This document shows, one piece after another, positions 53,096 through 64,000 of a stretch of DNA of 64,000 bases. The DNA comes from Elysia crispata (taxonomy: Eukaryota; Mollusca; Gastropoda; Plakobranchidae): NCBI GenBank assembly GCA_033675545.1, contig JAWDGP010003865.1:215001-279000 (forward strand), in the 5' to 3' direction. The notes under the pieces are model-generated. The model was given only the letters and a program-made list of their open reading frames with translations. It made no database searches and was not told the DNA's origin. Numbering within the stretch: position 1 is the first letter of the stretch; each line of letters starts with the position of its first letter. A program made the translations under genes and the position numbers.

Positions 53096-53103
<8 letters not shown>

Positions 53104-53154
<51 letters not shown>
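53104..53154. repeat. (GA)n microsatellite in a purine-rich stretch
   Basis: 51 bp pure core inside a GA-rich zone from about 53045 to 53260. Confidence 0.95.
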
Positions 53155-53157
<3 letters not shown>

Positions 53158-53969
53158 TCGAGTAGCGGCAGTTAGAGGCAAAGAGAGACAGACAGATAAA
53201 AGGAAAGAGAAAAAAAGAGAAAGGAGCAGAAATAGAGCTAGAGAGAGAGAGAAAGAAAAACTGATGGGCCGAGCAATCTAAATGAGAATAGAACGGGAAA
53301 TTACCGAGTCTGCCAGGGAGTTAAGGCGGTACCATTTGACTTCTCAACCTTGGAAAATCTAATTCATTTGTCCACATCAAAGTTCTTCACAGCGACCTCA
53401 CATGCGTGACGGAGACCAGAATGACAGAATGGTCACAGTGGGCGCTCGACGTGACCTTTGACTGAACTTTCCAATTTATTCCGTCACTTCAGAGACAGCC
53501 ATCACAGTCAGACAAGGTCAGCTAGGCTTTACATGGGATGCTTTAGGTTATAAACTAAAACACAACGATTTATGAGGTAGTTCATGAAATAATGGAAATA
53601 TCACGCACACAAATGAAACAGTTCTTTCACTTTATTCCTGTTGTTTTTATACTAATCAGACCATTACATCCACCACAAAGTGTCCTGAAATCAATTTGAA
53701 AACTAAATGGATACGTCTCTTAACTTAGCGGTGTAGAGTCTGACCAGTTACATGAATCCAAGCAATAAAAACAGTCTGAGTTAGATGTCTGAGAGCACGG
53801 GTTTAATGATATAGGCAATAAGTGCGCCTCTGGTCATTCAAAGGAACAGCTCAGAAGATAAACTGGGCGGCAAAAAGGAAAACGGGCAATAAACAATGGT
53901 GGACACTTGGAGGTATCAATTATAGCCAGGGGTGTATTAATCTTAGAGGATAACTGGGAGGGAAAGCAT

Positions 53970-53974
<5 letters not shown>

Positions 53975-54021
<47 letters not shown>

Positions 54022-54076
54022 TACAGAGAGAAAGAGATACACACAGAGACACAGAGAGAGAGATACACACACACAG

Positions 54077-54148
<72 letters not shown>
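53975..54148. repeat. (GA)n with ACAC/ATACAC interruptions
   Basis: GA cores at 53975-54017 and 54081-54148, with a CACA-containing middle. Confidence 0.95.
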
Positions 54149-54153
<5 letters not shown>

Positions 54154-54558
54154 AAGGGAGGGAGAGATTTCATGAGCAGTTTTCCATGGCAGAGCTATGG
54201 CGATTACACAGCTCCTGAGAAGAAAACTATAGTAACAAGCTAGAGATCAAGAGATCAAAGGAAACCATTATTAATGCAGGGACTGTAAACACTGATGATC
54301 CCGGTGTATATTTTTATGTCTTGAAACACTTATAAAATCTGACATCTAACACTAGAGAGGGGCAAAGGTCACACGATGGGGTCTGGTCAGGCTGTTATAT
54401 TGCATCATTCTCCGACCGGTTACTCATGGTTTTTCATTAATATGGTCGAAAAATCTCAACATGAAACGTGTAAGCTATTTTGTCGACGTCCTTGCAGAAT
54501 GACATCATAAAAATACCCCGAAGGACATCGAATCAAAAGTCGAGAGGAGAGAAAAAGG

Positions 54559-54630
<72 letters not shown>
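54559..54630. repeat. (GA)n microsatellite
   Basis: 72 bp with one C interruption. Confidence 0.96.
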
Positions 54631-54634
<4 letters not shown>

Positions 54635-54810
54635 GTGTGTGCTGGCTGGGAAGACAATTAAGCCCTCTCCTACTATTGTAAACGAGAAAAACTATCCGCT
54701 GACTTAACGTTTGGCAATAAAAACAGAATCAGACCACTCCGCCTGCCGTGGTACATTAACAGACAAAACGATAGTCGTAAAACATTTACAATTGTTTCCG
54801 CCTTCTCTGG

Positions 54811-55248
54811 TTAGTCTTGTCGACATTTCTGGTATTCTTCTTGGTAACAAAGAGAAGAATTAATCCTCACAAAACTGCTGTCCCAATTCCCTGACCAAAT
54901 TATCCTGAAGTCAGACCTTTTCTCTTCAGATCTTGGAATCTTATGTTTCCCAAATGACCACTTCTCCAACTTGTCAATAAAATTGAAATGATGTTTATTC
55001 CTTAGCCAAAATAATGGTTCGTCATATTTAAACTTTTCTACATAAGCAAGATTGGTGTGTCCTTCACAAATGACGTCACAAGGATAATTTCGCCTAACCA
55101 GGCTGATGCGGCTGGGATCTAACGTGATAAAGAATCTTGAAAGAATGTCCTTCTCCTGAGGTTTGAAATTTTTAAATGACCAGACAATAGGATGAAATCC
55201 AGGGCCAATAACCAAATTTAAGTCCGACTGAATTATTTCCCTTGGCAT
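54811..55248 (-). CDS. Unrecognised 145-codon open reading frame
   Basis: The predicted product starts MPREIIQSDLNLVIGPGF and ends EEYQKCRQD. It has balanced composition with many Trp, Phe, Lys and Asp residues, no signal peptide, no membrane segment and no family I recognise. It is on the same strand as dachsous and is preceded by an acceptor-like tctgaccag. A frame of this length could arise by chance in 17 kb, so it may be a nested gene, a transposon relic, or nothing. Confidence 0.2.
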   Translation of the reverse strand: MPREIIQSDLNLVIGPGFHPIVWSFKNFKPQEKDILSRFFITLDPSRISLVRRNYPCDVICEGHTNLAYVEKFKYDEPLFWLRNKHHFNFIDKLEKWSFGKHKIPRSEEKRSDFRIIWSGNWDSSFVRINSSLCYQEEYQKCRQD

Positions 55249-55561
55249 CTGGTCAGACTCTCAGCTAAAATTGTTTGGCGACCCCGATGTTTTATTGTTG
55301 ATGTTGCCTTTCCCCAAGAAGTGGGTTCTAGAACAATAATTGCTAATGTTGGTCCATAGGTCTAGTCCTGTGATCACATTGGGTGAGGGCGTGACGCTCC
55401 CTCGAGAACACTATCTAAGCTTGTTACCACGGAAAAACTACATCTGCGCATCTGCAAGTCGGAACAATGCATCGTGTTTGTCGCAGTAATTTGTGAAATT
55501 AAGGAGTCTGGGCCGGGCAAACATGGCAATTATCAGTGGCAATGAGGCTGCTTGGAAAGCT

Positions 55562-55563
<2 letters not shown>

Positions 55564-55607
<44 letters not shown>
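55564..55607. repeat. (GA)n microsatellite
   Basis: 44 bp of pure GA. Confidence 0.96.
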
Positions 55608-55609
<2 letters not shown>

Positions 55610-57143
55610 CAGTGAGGACTGGTGAGTTCTGGGTCAGGGTGACCACAGTTGACCATCTGACTATACACTGACTCCGGATCTAGTTTCTCAATGGTCGCCG
55701 TGGAGACAAAACACATTTACTAGTTCAAAACCAGATATATATATATATATACCGGAAATTTAGCAGAACAAAGACAAATATAAATTCGTGCCCAGCTTTT
55801 GTTATGTTAAATGATCATAGACCAACAGTTAGAGACTGAGAGAAGCTCTAATCATCAATATGTCATGATAACAGTCTGTAGTTACTTCAAAAGTGCTTCA
55901 GGTATTTCATCTTCTTTTCCAAAACTCTTGTAAATCACACGAGCAGCTTTTAAACTTTTTTTATTACTGATCATCAAATTTCCTCGGATAAAAATTAAAT
56001 CATTAACCAAACTCGGGGGAATTAAATTTGCAACATGAACGCCTCATTACTTTGAAATTACGAAACGAATAAAAGTAGGTTTAAAATCATGAATAAAAAC
56101 TGTTCTAAAAATGTTCATTTCAATGGTATGAAAGAAAAAAAAAACGAAACTAATCATCTAGTTACAAAGTCCTTTACAAAAGCTCTCTTCAGAGCCCACA
56201 GGCTGTCATCATTAGGATCAATGCTTGTCCCAGGCAAGAAAATTACAGGCGAGCGAGGGTTGATAGCTTCAGTCTGTCACTGGAAAGGGAAAAATCTCGT
56301 ATTATGGACTCGCAAAAATTATCGTCCGTTCGGCAGTGCACAGAGAAAATATATTTTGCGATTCGGTAAAGATAAAAGCACGTGACAATTTACCGGAATA
56401 CCAGCATCGAAATGGAAAGAACGAAAAGGTCAGGCGGATGTGTTTTGCGTAACAATCTTAGGATTGACAGCTGGAATCTTGAGATCGACTCCTATTGCTG
56501 TATTCTAGACGCTGATGTATTGCCTTGTCCTCAAAGAGAGAGGCAGACAGTGTAATTACTTCCAACAAAATCTCAGGAAGATACACTTCCTTGTGTCGGA
56601 AGTTTGACAAGAACACGTAAAGACAACAAAGCGAGCTGGATCCGGGCATAATTCTCAAATCTTGCTGGGTGTCTGGAGAAAGAGGCGAAACAGTGCAAAG
56701 GATTTGGGAGATTTCGGGTGGACTTCATAAGACATACAGCTAATACACCGGGTCGGCAAGAGCTCGCATTCCAAAGGTACTACTTAGGGCTAGTAGAGAT
56801 AAATCTAGATTAGATATTTTGTCTCCATTTCTCCTAACATTTGGTTGGACAGTAAGCATCAGAGATCTGACATGGCGATGGATCGGAAGTCAGGTAGAGA
56901 GGAAATCCTCCCATCTAGAGCCTTAGGGGAGGGTTCAGCTATGTCCCTAATTGAAGAAAAATGCCCTTTGGGTGGTTTGATGCTCTTTCCTTGGCTTAAC
57001 GGGGTATGATGACGTTATGAATCTTGACTGTGGAATGAGTAACTCTGTCGGGTGGGAGTTTCATTGCTTCTTCACAGAAACCGTGTTATATAAGAAAGTA
57101 AGGAAGTTTGTCTATGTGTTTGAGAAAGGGGAGGGGGAGAGAG

Positions 57144-57264
<121 letters not shown>

Positions 57265-57965
57265 GCAAAGACTCCGATACGTTCTGATAATGTAATTATC
57301 TTTATCAACAACAAAAACAAAATGAAGACGAAATACGTAAGATTATAATAGAAAAAAAAAGATAGATGGTCTGCAAGAGAGAAAGGATGGACGTAGGGAT
57401 TGACAGTGATTAGTAAGATTGGTTAAAGGCGATATTTAGAGAAAGAGAAGATGAACGAAAAGCTTGAGGGAAAACAAACTAGATTCAGGTCAAAATATTG
57501 AGACCATCAGAATGGTATTCTCTTTGTCACAAATTTGTTTTTCCTTTATTACTTTTTCCAATATAAAAATAGCGTGGACAACGCCTAACTTCTTTTTATT
57601 TTTATTATATTTTTCTTTTAATAATTATTGAATTCTTCCTAGAACACCTTTTGGCCAGAGGCAAGCGATTTTAAATTTTAAAATTAGGCCGATTATCTAT
57701 TGATCGGAGAAAATTGCCGCACAGAGTTAGATGTTCTTTCGTTTTTTGTTAACTGAGGGTTCAAAAAAGAAATCTTGTTTACGCGAAACACAAATCGTTT
57801 TGAACCACAGGAAAACTGGCTCTGAGAGAGTACAACTTATTCTAAATAGGAGAAAAAGAGAATTGTAACAGGAATGGAGAACAATAGTATAAGATGTGGA
57901 GGTCCATAGTACAAGAGAAATGTGAAGATAGAAACAGAGAGAAAGAGATCACAAGCAAAGATAGA

Positions 57966-58006
57966 CAGAGAGAGAGAGAGAGAGATACAGAAGCAAAGAT
58001 AGACAC

Positions 58007-58087
<81 letters not shown>
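57966..58087. repeat. Two adjacent (GA)n tracts
   Basis: A 20-bp and a 76-bp GA run. Each is preceded by the same agcaaagatagacac/g-type 15-mer, suggesting local duplication. Confidence 0.94.
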
Positions 58088-58090
<3 letters not shown>

Positions 58091-59514
58091 ATACGTAGAC
58101 TTACGGAAAAGAAGATGAACAAAAATTATGATTGAGAATTAAATTTGCCAGCTATGAACTTGAGCTGAGGCGGACAATACAACTCCACGAGACTAATTTT
58201 TAATCGGAAAATCGATTACCACTAAAAGGCCAACGATCCGCACTTAGTATCGATTTCTACTGTGTCAACGTTCGACTATGGTCCGGGTCGAGGGATCACG
58301 GAGTACAACTGCCACCTTCTAACTCCGCCGCTAGCTCAGGGCAAAATCTCTGGAAATAACTTACACTGTCAAGAATAAATTTATTGATTTCCAGAGATTC
58401 GTTGCTCCAGAAATTAAAATACATTTAAATGTCGGTAAATGTTGAATAGGAAACATAAAGGATTGATAGAAAAACCATTACATGGAAAAGTTCAGGTCAC
58501 GTTCTTTTTTTTTTCCTTATCATTAACCTCGTGTAAAAAAAAAAAGGCAATTCGCAAATTATTGTTATTGCATTTTGAAACAGTGTGGCGTTTTGCTTTT
58601 CTAGGTCAGATTGGTGATCAAGAAGGTGCAGGCTCAATACAGTCCTTCGTTCTATTTCGGTAATCAACTGTTCAAATTGAGTTATTTACTTATGTTTTCC
58701 CAAAACCTATCGTCAAAGAAATTGCTTCTTTGATAAAATGGGAAACAAACATGATGTGAGTAATAGCCTGAGCTACAACGATGGTATGAAATACAAGATT
58801 TAATAGTATATTTAGGGTTATGAAAATGTGATAACACTTCAGAAAGCGGTAACTAGGCCAGAAATAGCGAAACATTTTTTTTTCTACTGTTGCTGATCGA
58901 TGAAATGAGGTCATTAGGTGCCTCACTCATTGGAAACAAAACCAAACAGGACTGTGAAGAGGTAACAATCGTGGGCGACATCCTGGGGGTTGATTAGTGA
59001 CAACATTAACTGTAGTCTGCAGGGGTTTCTCTGCTGTTGTTTGACAGGAAGTATTGAGGTCTAAAACAGTAGGAGAAATCAATACATTGACCTCTACTGA
59101 ATTAAACCTTTTCGTCTTGGTAATGGCAAAGGTCAAAGGGCAAAGGGCAAAAATAATCAGGTTCACTGAAGGGTAAAATATGATAAATTTTTAGCAACAA
59201 AAGAAAGTTTAAAGGATAATCTTACTGGGCTGTTGAATGATAAAAGGAGTATGTCACCTTGAAGATGTCAAGAATTCTGTTACCTGCGAAGTAAAACATC
59301 ACCACAGCAGCAGCAGCTTTCTCCGCGGTCGATTATGAGTGAAAACATAACGGTTAAGTCAGAGAGATTTGAGAAAGCGCTGTGTTTACATTAATCTCTC
59401 TCACAAGGACGTGAGGTTTTCCTCAAAGTTAGTCCGTGTACTGGCTGGACGATGTAGCACTAATATTGTTCATGTTGCCGTTTTTAAAAAGGAGCTCAAG
59501 GTTATATAGAGGAA

Positions 59515-59519
<5 letters not shown>

Positions 59520-59580
<61 letters not shown>
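59520..59580. repeat. (GA)n microsatellite
   Basis: 61 bp of pure GA. Confidence 0.97.
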
Positions 59581-59584
<4 letters not shown>

Positions 59585-60452
59585 TATCTCTGTATCTGAT
59601 ATGGACAGATGGACTAAGAAAGGAGAGATTTTGTTCTCAGTTTACATTTTTTTTTCCTTTTTTTTTAAGTACCAACCCATGTTTAATAACATTATTAGTA
59701 AAACCTGTGTCTAATAACATGGTTAGCAAAACTCTTTGTTTAATGACATAGAAAGTAAAATCCGTCAATGTATTTTTCTTCACAATATAAAGGTAGCTTG
59801 GTAATATGACTTGTTTGAAAACAACACAGCTAGTCATTTCGAACCTGGGTTGATCTGAACAAAGCACACGCACGCTCTAATACGAAAAGCTATGCAAACA
59901 AACAGCTTACTGTAATTACATGACTAACAGAAATATCTAAAAACCCGCCCCGCTTCCCATCCAAAAAAAGAAGACAATCGATACATTTATTTACAAAACA
60001 AGAATCTACCGGCCACGGAGAGTTGTAGGGTTTTTCCTCAAACTAACTGAAGTTACCCGACTGCTGATGACACATGTTTTTAATCTTTACGCTCTCTAGA
60101 GTTTTCTAGCTGACCTTAGTTGTAGCAAGTTTGAACCTGATGGATGGACTGGTAACTCCAAACCTGGAGCTGTGCAGATGGTGGGCGGCCCTGACGGATT
60201 CTAAACCTGCTCCAGACGCAGCAAGCATCTTCCCTGACATTCCTCAAACCAGCAGAGATATCCAAAGAGTTGGAGAACGCGGCATGCGGGGTTCGTTATG
60301 TCTGCTGGTAGATTGTGTGTAAATGCCACCGTTTTCTTGCTCCCAAGCTGGCCTCATACCGTCGAGATCTTGTTCTTCATCTTTCTATTAGCGTACCTGT
60401 CTATCATTATAATTTTCTTAGTTTACCAACAGCATAATGAAAAAGAAAGAAA

Positions 60453-60553
<101 letters not shown>

Positions 60554-60951
60554 GTTAGCGGACATGCAGGTGAAACATCTTAATTACTTATTACTGAGCT
60601 TGGCCCGCTGCCCTGTCCAGGGGGGGGGGGTCAGTCTAAGGTCATGCAAGGGTCGGTCGTGGACATCAGGTACCGGTGGAGGCTGCATGTACCTTGTTGA
60701 CTTCTATTTTCAACGTTTCCTAAGTCCACCAGCGGCCGTAGGTCACACACTCGGACCACGGTCTGACAGTTACAAGGGACACAGGGGCGGACCCAGCTAT
60801 AGCCTAACACCCATCCTGTAGAGAGACGAGTGACAGGGGAAATAACGGGGACATAACTCGGGATCTCCCATTAGGCTGCCGCGAACCATTGTTTAGCATC
60901 GGTTCGGGAGAGGGAAGGTGGCGACTCGGTAACCTGCATAGAACGACGGAG

Positions 60952-60954
<3 letters not shown>

Positions 60955-61040
<86 letters not shown>

Positions 61041-61050
61041 CAGACAGACA
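60955..61050. repeat. (GA)n(GACAGA)n(GACA)n
   Basis: GA core followed by GACAGA and then GACA units. Confidence 0.96.
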
Positions 61051-63878
61051 GGGCAGATGGGTAAAGCATGCCTTTGTCAAAGCTTTACACAAAAGGACAC
61101 GAGTCAGCCAACCAGCCAACCTGAGAACTATGGCCATTGTTGCTAAAAGGTTAAGTGAGACTCGACAATCCGCACACAAAACAATTTTAAATTCAAGGTT
61201 TAAAAAAAGCAAAGAGTTTTAAATGTTTCTAAAACGAGTAACAAAGAAATTAAAAATAGAAAAACGAAGGATTGGCCGAGGAAGGAAAATAAAAATGGTT
61301 GAATGGAGCCAAAAAAAATATTTCTCAAAGTCAGCTATGTTGTCGTGTCTATAGGTTAGAAGTCAAATCAGAAGAAAAAAAGGGAAAAAAAGAAGAAGAG
61401 AGAGAACGTGGAGTGACGGACAAGGCAGGGTTGAGTTGGACGGAAAGACACCAAGACAAAGGATCTTTCAGAGTGGTATGCGCGCGATATTCACAACCTA
61501 GACACGGGCTTGCTATCTCGTTGATGGTGGTTGTGGTCAAGATTTTTGTAAATACTAAACATTTCCGTTGTTAGTAGATCTACACATACGGCAGCCGTCT
61601 TAGAAATTGGAAGAAAATTATTATTATTGTGGAAAGGAAGAATATTGCATAAATAGAAATCATGAATTGTTTACTCGAATTAAATATGTTGATTGGGCCC
61701 TTAAGCGTCTCTGAGCTTAAAGATTGATATAATCAATGATATACAATGCGGCGGTGTTGGGCCGGGAAAGAAGGAGACTGGTATGTCGAAGGTTGCAATA
61801 ATATCCTGCAGGTTATCTCAAAAATTAACAAAGTGGCAAAAGGCTGTGCCAAATATAATAAATTGATGAACTTATCTCGATGTGGGAGGCAATGTAAGCG
61901 GCGAGGATATTTCCAGCCTGGTCTATCATGTCTCAATGTTGTTAAAAATGAGGGTTATATAGCGTGCGACAACAAGGAAGATGACGATTTGAAGAAATGG
62001 TTTTTAGACTTTCAACAATTTTTTTCGAACGAGAATATTGTTGCATTTGCTTGTACCACTTAAAGTAAGTATAAAAACGTTTGCATGACAAAACTTGCAA
62101 AATATATTGCTTAAAAACTGTCTTTGTTCTTTCAAGTAGATAAAATGAAATCAAAGTTATTTATCCCAACATGTATTTTGATTCTTTCCATCTCGGTGCG
62201 TTTATTATAAAATGCATACTTCAGTACCACTTAACCTCACAGTTACTTCTGTGATGGTCGAATACTGCCACCGTCAACCTAAATAAATAACCACATCAAT
62301 AAAACCACATCAAATATAACCTAACTCGTGATGGCAAGCAAACAGCACTCGGCACGGGTCGAGAGTATAGCACCCAAACACACACCCCCAACCATCAAAG
62401 CGCAAGACACATGGCCAGGGACTATGTGGCATGTGAAGGACTCGAACTGATCCTGTCCTAATGCACGTGCATTTCTGCACAAAAGCCGCGGTTGTCAGGC
62501 CAGATTACGTGAGATGGTCTGGCCGTGCACGCTGGTCAGAGTGAGCAGTACCCGCAGCCTTGCCGCTCACAACATGCTCACCCACGCGACCTGACAGGCG
62601 ATAGCAGACTGACGACAGGCCAGCTCGGGAACCACTGCTCACACTCCACTCAGTACCGAGGTGTGTGTGTGTGTGTGAGTACAGGCGCGTGTGTTTGTCG
62701 GCGCGTCGGATGTGACATCGTAAGAAGCCATCAATTCATAGGATTAGGATTGGGCCCCCTTTGTAGCGGGCGGATTACGGTTTTGATTAGGTCTCTGTGG
62801 TTCCAACAACCACATTCCACGGAGGAGATGCAAATTTCACCAAGTCAGTCAGAATGTTCTCCCTTCACAGCCATGTAGTCAGGGTGACGAGTGGAAGAGG
62901 GAAGGAAAACGGTGAAGTTCGACTTCCTGGTAAGACGAGCCGTCCTTGCGATGATGAAGTAAAGCTAATTTAGTTCGCTTTAGCGAGCAATTTACTCCGT
63001 AACCTGACGGCTCCCAGCTCTTCCCATGACGTGCAGGTTTGTTGGACTCACAAACTTACCTTTGAGCTGATGTTTATCTTCCCTTCAACTGTCTCAAGTT
63101 ATATTTCTTTAAACTGAGCTTATTACACGCCCCTTTGTCGAGTTCCAAACAAGAGTTGCAGTCAGTTTGGCGACAGGAAAAAACACGCTGGGAAGCTAAC
63201 GCAAATATTCATACCATCTTATTATCTGTTAAAAATCTAAACGCTGAAAAACCGAAGTGAGGCAGAAAAGATCTCGTTGGCTTTGAATGGAAGAAGATGG
63301 AAGTTCTCATCCGCCAGAATTGTTGTTCTTCATGGCTATACGATTTCTATATGTTCTGAAAGGACTGGGGGAGTTTTTTCGAGCTCAATGTGTTTAGATA
63401 ACTATTGGCTGTGCCGATAACCCTTTATATGTTGGTGTAGACGACCTAGGCTTGAATTCCATGATTTACATTGAAAAGTCAAAGCGGTTCTAGTGTTTTT
63501 AGTTTGTTTGGGTTTTTAACCCAAAGAACATAATGTGTGCCTTAAATTCGTATAAATAAAACTAATATATTCGTTATTAAAAATCGAGATCCATCGATAT
63601 CATTATCATGCCAGATAAAGTCATTTCGGTTTTCACAGGATATTCATTTTTCTTCAAGGTGGTCACTGCGCCAGGCGAGAAGGCTCTAAAGGTCGCCTTC
63701 GATGTGGCGCTCTGAAAAAGGGGGGGAAAAATTGAGAAAGGGCAAAAGTCCGTTTCTTCAACATTTTATGGTAAGGTCAAAAGGTAGTATTTCTCCCTGC
63801 TCCCTCTTACAAGGGCTGTCGGGACCGTCATGGGTCTGTCAACACAGACAGATGGATCTGAAGCTATCGATAACACAC

Positions 63879-63879
<1 letters not shown>

Positions 63880-63935
<56 letters not shown>

Positions 63936-63968
63936 GACAGAGACAGACAGACAGACAGGCAGGCAGGC

Positions 63969-64000
<32 letters not shown>
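63880..64000. repeat. (GA)n(GACA)n running off the window end
   Basis: GA, GACAGA, then GACA with GGCA variants continuing to the last base. Confidence 0.96.

Noticed and set aside
56089..56385. 98-codon plus-strand frame
   Set aside because: Lys/Asn/Phe-rich composition typical of chance frames in AT-rich DNA. No motif and no splice context.
61746..62063. 105-codon plus-strand frame with eight Cys
   Set aside because: Cysteine spacing matches no domain I know, there is no leader, and the length is within chance expectation.

Overview
This is a eukaryotic, animal-type window: multi-exon genes with GT-AG introns, AT-rich introns and dozens of long (GA)n/(TC)n microsatellites. The protein families (a GRD-like GABA-receptor subunit and a Dachsous cadherin), the intron density and the repeat style suggest a lophotrochozoan, plausibly a gastropod mollusc. 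That assignment is inference; no species marker was seen. LAYOUT: (1) 1-7482, plus strand: the 3' part of a Cys-loop ligand-gated ion channel gene. Four exons (3732-3884, 4795-5012, 6142-6287, 7227-7482) encode TM1, TM2/TM3, the intracellular loop and TM4; the ligand-binding exons lie upstream of the window. (2) 7483-12886: AT-rich intergenic/3'UTR space between two convergent genes, with a 140-bp tandem duplication and a TC microsatellite. (3) 12887-46594, minus strand: 27 consecutive exons of a Dachsous-type giant cadherin. I joined them by hand with consistent splice phases; they total 9054 nt, or 3017 residues plus stop. The product has about 22 cadherin repeats (the first partial), one transmembrane helix and a long cytoplasmic tail with Dachsous signature motifs. 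The signal peptide and the first few repeats must lie beyond 64000. (4) 46595-64000: no further cadherin exon was recognisable. This is most simply a very long 5' intron, packed with GA/TC tracts. The two genes have no obvious functional link. Dachsous is the Fat ligand in planar cell polarity and Hippo signalling; the channel is a neurotransmitter receptor. The most notable signals are: (a) a Glu at the -1' position of the channel's TM2, where anion channels have Ala, suggesting a GABA-gated cation channel; (b) a strong strand asymmetry of the GA/TC microsatellites that follows transcription direction in both genes, with pyrimidine on the sense strand; (c) a consistent polarity of the tetranucleotide flanks of these tracts; (d) a furin-like site and several calcium-site-defective linkers in Dachsous; and (e) a GC3 step within the Dachsous gene. 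I found no clearly new gene system.
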